Positions 1-8,424 of a stretch of 64,000 nt of DNA are shown here, piece by piece. Location of the stretch: positions 5,146,001-5,210,000 of the forward strand of contig NZ_CP134876.1 in assembly GCF_032108445.1 (NCBI RefSeq), written 5' to 3'. The notes under the pieces are model-generated. The model saw only the letters and a list, made by a program, of their open reading frames with translations, searched no databases and was not told where the DNA came from. The position numbers and the translations under genes were made by a program. Source of the DNA: Micromonospora halotolerans (GTDB lineage: Bacteria; Actinomycetota; Actinomycetes; Mycobacteriales; Micromonosporaceae). Every line of letters starts with the position of its first letter. Position 1 is the stretch's first letter.

Positions 1-201
1 GAAGCCGGTGCCGACCAGGGCGGTCACCGCGGGGGAGGCGGGCACGGCGGCCACCGCGCCGAGCACCAGCGACCCGACCACGTTGACGGTCAGCGTGCCC
101 CACGGGAACAGGGAGCCGTGCCGGGCCTGCACGGCCCGGTCGGTCAGGTAGCGCAGCGGCGCGCCCACCGCCGCCCCGAGCGCGATCAGCAGGACGGTCA
201 C
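1..201 (-). CDS. crcB: CrcB/FluC fluoride channel subunit (3' end cut by window edge)
   Basis: Fluoride exporter subunit of the FluC/CrcB family, a small four-helix protein that works as a dimer in the membrane. Only the first 67 codons lie in the window. The visible part begins with a GTG start and shows the family pattern: a hydrophobic first helix, GAAVGAPLRYL, then FPWGTLTVNVVGS, the conserved asparagine-containing second helix. The start overlaps the stop of the upstream crcB copy by four bases (GTGA), so the two are translationally coupled. Paired crcB genes are common in actinomycetes and may form heterodimers. Confidence 0.85.
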   Translation of the reverse strand, partial: MTVLLIALGAAVGAPLRYLTDRAVQARHGSLFPWGTLTVNVVGSLVLGAVAAVPASPAVTALVGTGF

Positions 202-680
202 CGGGCCACCCCGCCCCGGGCCCGGGCCAGCACCCGGCCGGCCACCGCGTCCCCGGCCCCGACCGCCAGCAACGCCCCGGCCAGGGTCGCCGCCAGGTAC
301 GCCAGCGCGGTGCCCGGCGCCCCGGCGGCGATCGCCCGCTGGGCGTCCACGGCGTAGGTGGAGAAGGTGGTGAAGCCGCCGAGCACGCCGACGCCGAGGA
401 ACGGCCGGACCAGCGGCCCGGCCGGGCGGGCGGTGAGCACCGCCATGAGCGCGCCGATCAGCAGGCAGCCGGTGACGTTGATGCCGAAGGTGGCCCACGG
501 GAAGCCGGTGGGCGGGTGCGGGAACGCGGCCTGCAGCCCGGCCCGGCCCAGCGCGCCGAGCACCCCGCCGGCGGCGATGACCCCGAGCACCGCCGCCGGG
601 TGGGCGGGCAGCTCCCGCCGGTCGGCGGGGACGCGCAGGTCGACGTCGGGGTCGACGCGGAACTCGGACGGTCCGGTCAC
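198..680 (-). CDS. crcB: CrcB/FluC fluoride channel subunit
   Basis: Second FluC/CrcB fluoride channel subunit, 160 residues with this start. An acidic N-terminal tail of about 25 residues is followed by four predicted membrane helices. Family motifs visible are GGVLGALGR, FPWATFGINVTGC and GVLGGFTTFSTY, the last carrying the conserved phenylalanine/threonine track of the fluoride pore. The GTG start at 680 is preferred over an in-frame start at 707 because a strong GGGAGG ribosome-binding site sits five bases ahead of it. It overlaps the next crcB by four bases. Opposite-polarity pairs of this kind usually form the functional pore. Confidence 0.88.
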   Translation of the reverse strand: MTGPSEFRVDPDVDLRVPADRRELPAHPAAVLGVIAAGGVLGALGRAGLQAAFPHPPTGFPWATFGINVTGCLLIGALMAVLTARPAGPLVRPFLGVGVLGGFTTFSTYAVDAQRAIAAGAPGTALAYLAATLAGALLAVGAGDAVAGRVLARARGGVAR

Positions 681-899
681 GGTGCCTCCCACCAGGACGC
701 GCAGCACTGGCAGGGACCGTTGGCGAGCGGGTCGCGGTTCTCCCGGCCGTTACCGGGACGGCGGGCCCCACCGCCGGTTTCCGCCCGAGCATAACGCCGT
801 CCCTCGGGCCGGCCCGGTCCGCGGCCGCGCCCGCCGGCCCGGCCCCGGGGCGGGGACGACCGCCCGGCCGGCCCGGCCGGCCCGGCCGGTCCGGGCCGG

Positions 900-2123
900 T
901 CAGGCCGCGACGTCGGCCAGCTCGTGGGTGGCCGCGGCGTCGCCCGGGGTACGCCGGGCACGCCGCTCGGCCACCAGGAGCACCGCGAGGCCGAGCAGGG
1001 TGAGCCCGGCGCCGGCCCAGATCGGGGCGGTGAAGCCGAGGCCGGCGTCGATGGTCAGCCCGCCGAGCCAGGCGCCGAGCGCGTTGCCGACGTTGAACGC
1101 GGCGATGTTCGCCCCGGAGGCCAGGGTCGGGGCCTGGCGGGCGTACTTCATGATCCGCATCTGGAGCGGCGGCACGGTGGCGAAGCCGAACGCGCCCATC
1201 AGCACCAGCGCGACCACGGTCAGCGCCGGGCTCGCGGCGGTCAGCGCGAAGCCGACCAGCACCAGGGTGAGCACCGCCAGGACGGTGACCAGGGTCCGGG
1301 ACAGCGACACGTCGGCGGCCCGGCCGCCGGCCAGGTTGCCGGCGAACAGCCCGACCCCGAAGAGCACCAGCAGCCACGGCACGGTGCCGGCCGCGAAGCC
1401 GCTCACCTCGGTGAGCGTGTACGCGATGTAGGTGAACGCGCCGAACATGCCACCGAAGCCGAGCACGGTGACCACGAGCGAGAACCAGACCTGGGCGTGG
1501 GTGAAGGCCCGCAGCTCGCCGCGCAGCCCGCCAGTCGGTGCGGCGTCGGTGGCCGGACCGCGACCGGGCACCAGGACGGCGAGGCCGACCAGCGCGACCA
1601 GCCCGATGCCGGTGATCGCCCAGAACGTGGCGCGCCAGCCGAGGTGCTGGCCGAGGAGGGTGCCGAACGGCACGCCGAGGACGTTGGCGATCGTGAGGCC
1701 GGCGAACATCATGGCGATCGCGCCTGCCCGGCGGGCCGGCGCGACCAGGCCGGCTGCCACGACCGCGCCGATGCCGAAGAACGCGCCGTGGCAGAGTGCC
1801 GCGACGATCCGGCCGGCCAGCATGGTGCCGTAGTCGCCGGCCAGCGCCGAGAGGAGGTTGCCGGCGATGAAGAGCACCATCAGGCCGAGCAGGACCGGCT
1901 TGCGGCGCAGCCGGGTGACGGCGGCGGTGAGCGCCACCCCGCCGACGGCGACGCTGAGGGCGTAGCCGGAGATCAACCAGCCGGCCACCGACTCGCTGAC
2001 CGCGAAGTCGGCGGCGACCTGGGGGAGCAGCCCCATGATCACGAACTCGGTCAGCCCGATGCCGAACGCCCCGATCGCCAGGGCGATCAGGCCGCCGGGG
2101 AGGGCCGAGGTGCGCTGTGCCAT
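900..2123 (-). CDS. MFS drug-efflux transporter
   Basis: Twelve-helix major facilitator superfamily transporter of 407 residues, resembling the AraJ/Cmx sugar-efflux and chloramphenicol-export group. The N-terminus has the signature IGLTEFVIMGLLPQVAADF in helix 1, and the helix 2-3 loop carries RLRRKPVLL. The family exports small drugs by proton antiport, and the substrate cannot be read from sequence. The start MAQRTS at 2123 is chosen over an upstream in-frame ATG at 2165, because that extension is short, polar and overlaps the putative operator. It is divergent from a MarR regulator, which probably represses it. Confidence 0.88.
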   Translation of the reverse strand: MAQRTSALPGGLIALAIGAFGIGLTEFVIMGLLPQVAADFAVSESVAGWLISGYALSVAVGGVALTAAVTRLRRKPVLLGLMVLFIAGNLLSALAGDYGTMLAGRIVAALCHGAFFGIGAVVAAGLVAPARRAGAIAMMFAGLTIANVLGVPFGTLLGQHLGWRATFWAITGIGLVALVGLAVLVPGRGPATDAAPTGGLRGELRAFTHAQVWFSLVVTVLGFGGMFGAFTYIAYTLTEVSGFAAGTVPWLLVLFGVGLFAGNLAGGRAADVSLSRTLVTVLAVLTLVLVGFALTAASPALTVVALVLMGAFGFATVPPLQMRIMKYARQAPTLASGANIAAFNVGNALGAWLGGLTIDAGLGFTAPIWAGAGLTLLGLAVLLVAERRARRTPGDAAATHELADVAA

Positions 2124-2155
2124 GCCGTACCCAATCCATGCGTTCGAAACAAAAG

Positions 2156-2200
2156 GCGCATGCAACTACCCGCGCCGACAACGAAGATAGTTGCACGCGC
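2156..2200. promoter_or_regulatory. Palindromic operator in the MFS/marR divergent region
   Basis: Inverted repeat with 13-base arms: GCGCATGCAACTA at 2156-2168 and TAGTTGCACGCGC at 2188-2200, matching at 12 of 13 positions with a 19-base spacer. The half-site TAGTTGCA resembles known MarR-family boxes. It lies between the start of the MFS gene (2123) and the marR gene (2261), where bound regulator could control both directions. Binding is inferred and not shown. Confidence 0.6.
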
Positions 2201-2260
2201 TGTATACCGGCGCAAGGGTGGTAGTCTGGGGGGCGTCCAGGTCACACCGGAGGGGGCGTC

Positions 2261-2710
2261 ATGGGGATCGCCGACGACGCGGTCGAGATCCGCGCGCAGG
2301 GCTGGCGCACTCTCGCCGCGCTGCACGGCCTCATCGAGACCGCGCTGGAGCGCGCCCTCCAGGGCGAGCACGACCTCTCCGTCGTGGAGTACACGGTGCT
2401 CGACGCGCTCTCCCGGCAGGACGGCTGGCACATGCGGATGCGGCAGCTCGCCCGCGCCGCCGCGCTCTCCGGCAGCGCCACCACCCGCCTGGTCACCCGG
2501 CTGGAGGAGCGCGGCCTGCTCACCCGCGTGCTCTGCGCGGACGACCGGCGCGGCATCTACACCGAGCTGACCCCGGCCGGCTCGGAGCTGCTCGGCCGGG
2601 CCCGCCCCACCCACGACCGGGTGCTCGCCGACGCGCTCGCCGAGGCCGAGCGCACCCCCGAGCTGGCCCCGCTGGTCGACGCGCTGCACCGGCTCCCCGC
2701 CGCCCGCTGA
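2261..2710 (+). CDS. MarR-family transcriptional regulator
   Basis: Winged-helix regulator of 149 residues, the usual MarR length. A dimerisation helix at the N-terminus is followed by the wHTH core around residues 35-105. Visible motifs are SVVEYTVLDALS, a recognition-helix region ALSGSATTRLVTRLEERGLL, and the wing DDRRGIYTELTPAG, all typical of the family. A GGAGGGGG ribosome-binding site precedes the ATG. It is divergent from the MFS efflux gene, with an inverted repeat in between, so ligand-relieved repression of the pump and autoregulation are likely. Confidence 0.9.
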   Translation: MGIADDAVEIRAQGWRTLAALHGLIETALERALQGEHDLSVVEYTVLDALSRQDGWHMRMRQLARAAALSGSATTRLVTRLEERGLLTRVLCADDRRGIYTELTPAGSELLGRARPTHDRVLADALAEAERTPELAPLVDALHRLPAAR

Positions 2711-2838
2711 GGCGCAGACACACCGGCGCGGTTGCGTCGATTCCGTGGTCCCTGCCCACCCGGCCGCGGGTTGCGTCGGTTTCGACCGCGCCGCTCCGGG
2801 GCACTTCCCGACCGACCTGCGACGGAAGGGGGTTCGTG

Positions 2839-3276
2839 ATGGCCGGAGGGAACAGCACGGCCGGCACACGGTCGGCGCGGTCGCGCGCCGCGAGCAACGG
2901 AGGTAGCGGCGGCAGGCGGCCCGACGGTCCACCGTTCCGCAAGCCGGGGTGGTCGAAGGCGTACTCCTTCGCGCTGGTCACCGGGGCGCTCTTCCTCTTC
3001 TCCTGGCTCGGCCAGTTCCTCTTCCAGATGGCCGTGGAGAGCAACGAGGCCAGCCAGCACGGCCAGAGCTTCGCCTGGAGCGAGTTCCTGCCGCAGTTCT
3101 TCGCCAGCACCTTCGAGAACTGGCAGTCGGAGTTCCTCCAGCTCATCTGGCAGGCCGCCGGCCTGGCCATCTTCTACTACTGGGGCTCCTCCCAGTCGCG
3201 GGAGTCCGACGACCGCATGGAGGCCAAGCTGGACGCGCTGCTGCGCGAGCGAGGGCTCGACCCGGACCACCCCTGA
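2839..3276 (+). CDS. DUF6766-type small membrane protein
   Basis: 145-residue protein with a basic, low-complexity N-terminus (about 35 residues rich in Ser, Arg and Gly), then two membrane helices: one around SFALVTGALFLFSWLGQFLF and one around LIWQAAGLAIFYYWGS. Between them is a conserved amphipathic stretch ending ENWQSEFLQ. The pattern matches the uncharacterised DUF6766 family found in many bacteria. Function is unknown. The ATG at 2839 has GGAAGGGG ahead of it. Confidence 0.75.
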   Translation: MAGGNSTAGTRSARSRAASNGGSGGRRPDGPPFRKPGWSKAYSFALVTGALFLFSWLGQFLFQMAVESNEASQHGQSFAWSEFLPQFFASTFENWQSEFLQLIWQAAGLAIFYYWGSSQSRESDDRMEAKLDALLRERGLDPDHP

Positions 3277-3384
3277 CGGCCGCATCGGGGACCTGACCTG
3301 GCAGGACGGGCCGTACGGGCGTACGGTGATCGCACCCGCCCGGCGTGACGCGGCGCCGGCGCACCCGTCGCGCAGGAGGCCACC

Positions 3385-4692
3385 GTGCAGGACCGCACCC
3401 CTCGTCCGGACGAGCTGGAACCCGTCGAGCGGGCCGGCGTCGACGAGCTGCGGGCGCTGCAACTCGACCGGCTGCGCTGGTCGCTGCGGCACGCGTACGA
3501 CAACGTGCCGCACTACCGGCAGGCCTTCGAGGCGGCCGGCGCGCACCCCGACGACCTGCGCGAGCTGGCCGACCTGGCCCGCTTCCCGTTCACCGGCAAG
3601 GCCGAGCTGCGGGAGAACTACCCGTTCGGCATGTTCGCGGTGCCCCGGGAGCGGGTCGCCCGGCTGCACGCCTCCTCCGGCACCACCGGGCGGCCCACCG
3701 TCGTCGGCTACACCCGCGCCGACCTCGACACCTGGGCGAAGCTGATGGCCCGCTCGATCCGGGCCTCCGGCGGCCGCCCCGGCGACCGGGTGCACGTGGC
3801 GTACGGCTACGGGCTGTTCACCGGCGGGCTCGGCGCGCACTACGGCGCCGAGGAGCTGGGCTGCACCGTCATCCCGGTCTCCGGCGGCATGACCGAGCGG
3901 CAGGTCATGCTGATCCGCGACTTCGAGCCCGAGGTCATCATGGTCACGCCCAGCTACATGCTGGCCATCGTCGACGAGATGGAGCGCCAGGGCCTCGACC
4001 CGAGGTCCACCTCGCTCCAGGTCGGCATCTTCGGGGCCGAGCCGTGGACCGAGGACATGCGCCGGGAGATGGAGCAGCGCCTCGACATGCACGCCGTCGA
4101 CATCTACGGCCTCTCCGAGGTGATGGGCCCCGGGGTGGCGGTCGAGTGCGTGGAGACCAAGGACGGCCTGCACCTGTGGGAGGACCACTTCTACCCGGAG
4201 ATCATCGACCCGGTCACCGGCGAGGTGCTGCCCGACGGCGAGCGGGGCGAGCTGGTGCTCACCTCCCTCACCAAGGAGGCCATGCCGGTCGTTCGCTACC
4301 GCACCCGCGACCTCACCCGGCTGCTGCCCGGCACGGCGCGCAGCATGCGCCGGATCGAGAAGATCACCGGCCGGACCGACGACATGATGATCGTGCGCGG
4401 GGTCAACGTCTTCCCGACCCAGATCGAGGAGCTGATCCTGCGTACACCCGCGCTGTCGCCGCACTTCCAGTGCGTGCTGGACCGGCAGGGCCGGATGGAC
4501 ACCCTCACCGTGAAGGTGGAGCGGCGGGCCGGGGTGGCCGCCGACGAGGCCGAGCGGGCCGGCGCCGCCCTGGTCGAGCAGGTCAAGAACACCATCGGGG
4601 TGAGCGTGGCGGTCCAGGTCATCGAACCCGACGGGGTGGAGCGCTCGATGGGCAAGATGCGCCGGATCGTCGACCAGCGGCGGGGCAACTGA
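3385..4692 (+). CDS. paaK: Phenylacetate-CoA ligase
   Basis: AMP-forming phenylacetyl-CoA ligase of 435 residues, the normal PaaK length, starting the aerobic phenylacetate route. The adenylation motif LHASSGTTGRPTVVGYT lies near residues 92-110, EPWTEDMR and DIYGLSEVMGPGVA follow, and the mobile C-terminal lid with RTDDMMIVRGVNVFPTQIEEL is intact. The start is GTG. A paaI-like thioesterase follows after one base, giving a two-gene operon. The ring-epoxidase paa genes are not in the window, so a broader aryl-acid substrate is possible. Confidence 0.92.
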   Translation: MQDRTPRPDELEPVERAGVDELRALQLDRLRWSLRHAYDNVPHYRQAFEAAGAHPDDLRELADLARFPFTGKAELRENYPFGMFAVPRERVARLHASSGTTGRPTVVGYTRADLDTWAKLMARSIRASGGRPGDRVHVAYGYGLFTGGLGAHYGAEELGCTVIPVSGGMTERQVMLIRDFEPEVIMVTPSYMLAIVDEMERQGLDPRSTSLQVGIFGAEPWTEDMRREMEQRLDMHAVDIYGLSEVMGPGVAVECVETKDGLHLWEDHFYPEIIDPVTGEVLPDGERGELVLTSLTKEAMPVVRYRTRDLTRLLPGTARSMRRIEKITGRTDDMMIVRGVNVFPTQIEELILRTPALSPHFQCVLDRQGRMDTLTVKVERRAGVAADEAERAGAALVEQVKNTIGVSVAVQVIEPDGVERSMGKMRRIVDQRRGN

Positions 4693-4693
4693 C

Positions 4694-5101
4694 GTGGCGG
4701 GCGAGGACGGCCGCACCGCGGCCCACGACATGTTCGACGCCGACGTGGCGTCCAAGGGCCTCGGCATCGAGCTGGTGTCGGCCGGCGACGGCGCGGCCGT
4801 GGCCCGGATGCGGGTCACCCCGGCCATGCTGAACGGCCACGCCATCGGCCACGGCGGCTTTGTCTTCCTGCTCGCCGACACCGCGTTCGCGCTGGCCTGC
4901 AACAGCCACGGCCCGGCGACCGTGGCCGCCGGCGGCGAGATCAGCTTCCTCCGCCCGGTCCGCGAGGGCGACCTGCTGGAGGCCCGGGCCACCGAGCGGG
5001 TCCGCTACGGCCGCAGCGGCCTCTACGACGTCACGGTGTGGCGGGACGGCGAGGTCGTCGCCGAGTTCCGTGGCCGCAGCCGCACCATCGCCCGCGACTG
5101 A
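4694..5101 (+). CDS. paaI: PaaI-type hotdog thioesterase
   Basis: Hydroxyphenylacetyl-CoA thioesterase family protein of 135 residues with a single hotdog fold. The signature NGHAIGHGGFVFLLADTAFALACNS is complete, including the catalytic region where Asn/Gly and Asp line the active site. PaaI releases CoA trapped in dead-end phenylacetate intermediates. It starts with GTG one base after the paaK stop, which supports a shared transcript and pathway role. Confidence 0.9.
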   Translation: MAGEDGRTAAHDMFDADVASKGLGIELVSAGDGAAVARMRVTPAMLNGHAIGHGGFVFLLADTAFALACNSHGPATVAAGGEISFLRPVREGDLLEARATERVRYGRSGLYDVTVWRDGEVVAEFRGRSRTIARD

Positions 5102-5148
5102 CCGGCGTGCCGGCCCGTCCGCCCGCAGCGCTGCGGCAGGATGGGCCG

Positions 5149-5715
5149 ATGGCACACATCCTGCTCCTGCACTCGGTCTACGGGCTGCGCCCCGCCGTGC
5201 TGGCCGCCGCCGACCGGCTCCGCGCCGCCGGGCACGAGGTGAGCACCCCCGACCTGTACGAGGTGCCGGCCGCCGACACCGTCGACGCCGGCTTCGCGCT
5301 GTTGGAGAAGATCGGCCGGGACGTGGTCCTCGACCGGGCCCGCGCGGCGGCGGCCGGACTGCCCGCCGACACGGTGCTGGCCGGCTTTTCCATGGGCGCG
5401 GGCGTCGCCGGGGCGCTGCTCGCCGAGCGGCCGGAGGCCGCCGCGCTGCTCCTGCTGCACGGCACCGGCGGCGATCCCGCCTCGGTACGCCCCGGCCTGC
5501 CGGTGCAGCTGCACCTCGCCGACCCCGACGACTACGAGACGCAGGACGAGGTGGACGACTGGCAGCGGGCGATGACCGCGGCCGGCGCCGAGCTGACCGT
5601 GTACCGCTACCCGGGCCCCGGGCACCTCTACACCGATCCCGGCACGCCCGATCACGACGCGCCGGCCGCCGCCCTCACCTGGGACCGCGTCCTGGCGTTC
5701 CTCGCCGACCGCTGA
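5149..5715 (+). CDS. Dienelactone-hydrolase-like alpha/beta hydrolase
   Basis: Alpha/beta hydrolase of 188 residues in the dienelactone hydrolase family. The nucleophile elbow reads AGFSMGAG, where DLH itself has Cys, so this is a serine version. A C-terminal PGPGHLYTDPG holds the likely catalytic His, and an Asp follows strand six (HLADPDDYET). The start at 5149 gives MAHILLLHSVYG, beginning directly at the first strand. Substrate unknown. It follows paaK-paaI on the same strand after 47 bases and may be co-transcribed. Confidence 0.82.
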   Translation: MAHILLLHSVYGLRPAVLAAADRLRAAGHEVSTPDLYEVPAADTVDAGFALLEKIGRDVVLDRARAAAAGLPADTVLAGFSMGAGVAGALLAERPEAAALLLLHGTGGDPASVRPGLPVQLHLADPDDYETQDEVDDWQRAMTAAGAELTVYRYPGPGHLYTDPGTPDHDAPAAALTWDRVLAFLADR

Positions 5716-5747
5716 CCTGCCGGAGCGGCTCCGTCCGGCCGCCCCGG

Positions 5748-5799
5748 GACGACGTCCGGGTCGGAGTGGCCCCGTGCCCGCTCCGGCCCGGACGTCGTC
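5748..5799. terminator. Bidirectional terminator-like hairpin
   Basis: Long inverted repeat with 19-bp arms (5748-5766 and 5781-5799; 18 Watson-Crick pairs plus one G-T wobble) and a 14-base loop. It sits exactly between the ends of the convergent genes at 5715 (+) and 5800 (-). There is no U-tract, as is common in high-GC actinomycetes. Confidence 0.75.
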
Positions 5800-8235
5800 T
5801 CACGCGGCGAGCCCCCGCACGCCGCCGGCCAAGGTCAGCCCGGCCCGGGCGGACGCCCCCACCGGCCGCTCCCCGCCGGCCCGGCGCGGACGTGGCGGCC
5901 CGACGGCTGGCGGTCGCCCGCCCACCGCCCCTACCCGGCCCGCCGACTCGCGCGACGGGCCGCCGGGTAACGGGTCCCGGAGCCCCGGGAACACCCCGAG
6001 CCGCGCCCGCACCGCCCGGCCCGGCCGGTTGCCGCCGGCCCGGACCGCCGGGAGGGCGCCCCGGGCAGAGGACTCGGCGGTGGCGCCCCCCGACACCCCC
6101 GCCGGCCGGCCCGCCGCGGCGTCGGCCGGTCCGACGTGGACGGCGACCGTCCGCCGGCTGCCCGTCCGCCGGCTGCCCGTCCGCCGGCTGGCCGGCGCGC
6201 CGGTTCCCGCCGCCGCGCCGCCCCCCGACGCCGCGGCGGCCCTCGCCGCCGCACCCGGCGTCGGGCCGCCCACCGCGACCGTGCCGGGCGTCAGGCCGCC
6301 CCCCGCGGCCGTGCCGGGCGTCGGGCCGCCCCCCGCGGCCACACCCGGCGTCGGGCCGTCCGCCGTCACACCCGGCGTCCGGCCGCCCGCACCGGGGACC
6401 GGCGCCGGTCGGGCCCCTCCACCCGACCGGTGCCCCACCCCGGCGGGGCACGTGGCCCGGCCGGTGGTGACCCCGCCGGCGGCCGGGCGGGTCGCCCCGA
6501 CCGGCTCGGCGTCCCGCAGCCGGCGGGCGAACTCCGCCCGCACGGCACGGGGCAGCCGGTGCGCGGCCACCCGGGCCACGGCCGGCTCGGCGACCGCGTA
6601 CCCGCCGGTGGTGGCCCGGCGCAGCAGGCCCGCGTCGACCAGCGCGCGCAGCACCGGCTCGGCGCGCCCGGCCGGCCAGCCGAGCATCCGCGCCAGCGTG
6701 GCGGCCGGGACGTCCACATCCCGCGCGGCGACCGCCATCAACACGGCCCGCCGCTCCCCGTCCAGCCGGTCCAGCCGGGCGTCGACCAGCCGGCGGACCG
6801 GCTCGGGCACCCCGGCCGGCTCGGCGTCGGCGCCGAGCATGGCGGCGTACGCCGCCGCGGCGCCCGGGTTGCCGCCGATCAGCGGGAGCAGCTCCGCGGC
6901 CGGCGCCGTGGGCCGGCCGGCCCGGTCGAGCAGGTGCCGCAGCAGCCGTCCGGTGTCGACGGTGCCCAGCGCGGGCAGCGGCACCCGGCGCCGTCGGCCG
7001 GCCGCACCGGGCAGCAGGTCGGCCCAGCGCGGACCGTGCGTGGCCACCACGGCGAGCGGCAGGCTCCGCTCGGTGGCCGCGGCGAACACCCGGTGCAGGA
7101 ACCGGTTCAGCGCCGGCGCGGCCCGGTCCAGGTCGTCCACCGCCACCACCACCGGCTGGCCGGTGGCCAGGTCCAGCAGGAGCTCCCGGCACACCTCGGC
7201 GCCGCCCGCGGCGGCTGCCGGGTCGGCCGGCGCGGCCAGGAACTCGGCCAGCGCGTGCGCCGCCGCGCCGCGCCGGGCCGCCGGCAGCCCGTCCAGGGTG
7301 GCGCCCAGCCGCCGGCGTACGGTCTCCGGCGACTGGCCGTCGCGCAGCCCGGTGAGGCCGCGGACCAGGTCCGCCAGCGGCGCCAGTTCGCCGTCCGGGA
7401 ACGGCGGGCAGCGCGCGACGCACCACCGCACCGGAGTACCGTCCACCGTCGACACCGCGCGGACCAGCTCGTGCAGCAGTCGGCTGCGCCCGCTGCCGGC
7501 CGGGCCGACCAGCGAGATCCAGCGTGGACGGCGCTCCCGCACGGCCCGCGCGATCTCGTCGCCGGCCGTGGCCAGCTCGCGGCGGCGGCCGACCAGCGGG
7601 CCGTGGTGCCGGTCCGGCCGGCGCCGGGCCACCCCGGTCACCCGCCAGACGTCCAGCGGCGCCGCCCGGCCGGCCACCGCCAGGGCGGTGAGCGGGCGCT
7701 GCTCGACCAGGCCCGCGACGGCCCGCCGGGTGGCCGCGCAGAGCACCACCCCGCCGGGCGGGGCGTGCTCCTGCAGGCGGGCCGCCGTGGTGATCACCGC
7801 GCCGCTGGCCGCGCCGTGCCCGCCGTCCCGGGTGGCGGCCAGGTCGACCAGCACCTCGCCGGTGGCCACGCCGACCCGGACCCGCAGCCGGGTGCCGGCC
7901 GGCAGCCGCCGGTCCAGCGCGTCCTGGATCTCCAGCCCGGCGCGTACCGCCCGGTAGGCGTCGAAGCCGTCGGAGCCGTGGGCCCCGAACAGCGCCATCA
8001 CCGCGTCGCCGACGTACTTCTCCACCACGCCGTGCCATCGGTGGAGCACCGCGGCCACCGTGCCGAAGTAGGCCTGCTGCAGCGCCCGCACGTCCTCCGG
8101 GTCGAGCCGCTCGACGAGGCCGGTCGACCCGACGATGTCGGCGAAGAGGACGGTGACCGTGCGCCGTTCCTCCGGCACGGGCCAGCGGGCCCCGGTGACC
8201 GCTTCCCGACTCCCCACGGGCGTGGTGATCAGCAT
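5800..8235 (-). CDS. Class III nucleotide cyclase fused to AAA/STAND ATPase
   Basis: 811-residue protein. Residues about 25-190 form a class III adenylate/guanylate cyclase domain: TVLFADIVGST has the first metal Asp, VEKYVGDAVMALFG the second, and the domain continues through RVRVGVATGEVLVDL. A STAND-type ATPase domain follows from LVGRRRELA (about residue 215). Its Walker A is GPAGSGRS, with Arg250 in place of the usual Lys, and Walker B is VVVAVDDLDRA. The last ~210 residues are low-complexity Pro/Gly/Ala/Arg with tandem repeats. Family members couple a cyclase to a signalling ATPase. The start MLITTP at 8235 is favoured over 8274. Confidence 0.85.
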   Translation of the reverse strand: MLITTPVGSREAVTGARWPVPEERRTVTVLFADIVGSTGLVERLDPEDVRALQQAYFGTVAAVLHRWHGVVEKYVGDAVMALFGAHGSDGFDAYRAVRAGLEIQDALDRRLPAGTRLRVRVGVATGEVLVDLAATRDGGHGAASGAVITTAARLQEHAPPGGVVLCAATRRAVAGLVEQRPLTALAVAGRAAPLDVWRVTGVARRRPDRHHGPLVGRRRELATAGDEIARAVRERRPRWISLVGPAGSGRSRLLHELVRAVSTVDGTPVRWCVARCPPFPDGELAPLADLVRGLTGLRDGQSPETVRRRLGATLDGLPAARRGAAAHALAEFLAAPADPAAAAGGAEVCRELLLDLATGQPVVVAVDDLDRAAPALNRFLHRVFAAATERSLPLAVVATHGPRWADLLPGAAGRRRRVPLPALGTVDTGRLLRHLLDRAGRPTAPAAELLPLIGGNPGAAAAYAAMLGADAEPAGVPEPVRRLVDARLDRLDGERRAVLMAVAARDVDVPAATLARMLGWPAGRAEPVLRALVDAGLLRRATTGGYAVAEPAVARVAAHRLPRAVRAEFARRLRDAEPVGATRPAAGGVTTGRATCPAGVGHRSGGGARPAPVPGAGGRTPGVTADGPTPGVAAGGGPTPGTAAGGGLTPGTVAVGGPTPGAAARAAAASGGGAAAGTGAPASRRTGSRRTGSRRTVAVHVGPADAAAGRPAGVSGGATAESSARGALPAVRAGGNRPGRAVRARLGVFPGLRDPLPGGPSRESAGRVGAVGGRPPAVGPPRPRRAGGERPVGASARAGLTLAGGVRGLAA
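6146..6375 (-). repeat. Tandem repeats inside the cyclase/ATPase gene
   Basis: Two adjacent repeat tracts. At about 6146-6191 a 15-base unit (core CGTCCGCCGGCTGCC on the plus strand) occurs three times and encodes RRTGS repeats. At about 6253-6375 a roughly 30-base unit occurs four to five times and encodes TPGxAAGGGP-like decapeptides. Both keep the reading frame. Confidence 0.8.
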
Positions 8236-8302
8236 CGCACCCACCCTTTCCCCGGTCCGGTGCCTGACGACCACCGGAGACTTTCACCACCGGGTCCTCG
8301 GG

Positions 8303-8322
8303 GGATCGGTAGGACGACGTAT
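8303..8322 (-). promoter_or_regulatory. 20-base motif shared with the DUF5995 promoter region
   Basis: Read on the minus strand this is ATACGTCGTCCTACCGATCC. It lies 67 bases ahead of the cyclase/ATPase start at 8235. The same motif with two changes occurs at 11381-11400, upstream of the DUF5995 gene. A shared regulator site or promoter is inferred. Confidence 0.5.
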
Positions 8323-8424
8323 GTCGACCACCCGCAACCATTAGTCGTAATGTCGACGCGAGGAGTACCACAAGGGCGCTGAGCCCGTAGAACGGTGCGG
8401 GAACCTGTGACTAGGCTGCGGGGC

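Noticed and set aside
3385..5101. paaK-paaI as part of the biosynthetic cluster
   Set aside because: They are 16 kb from the cluster edge with many unrelated genes in between, and they fit phenylacetate catabolism.
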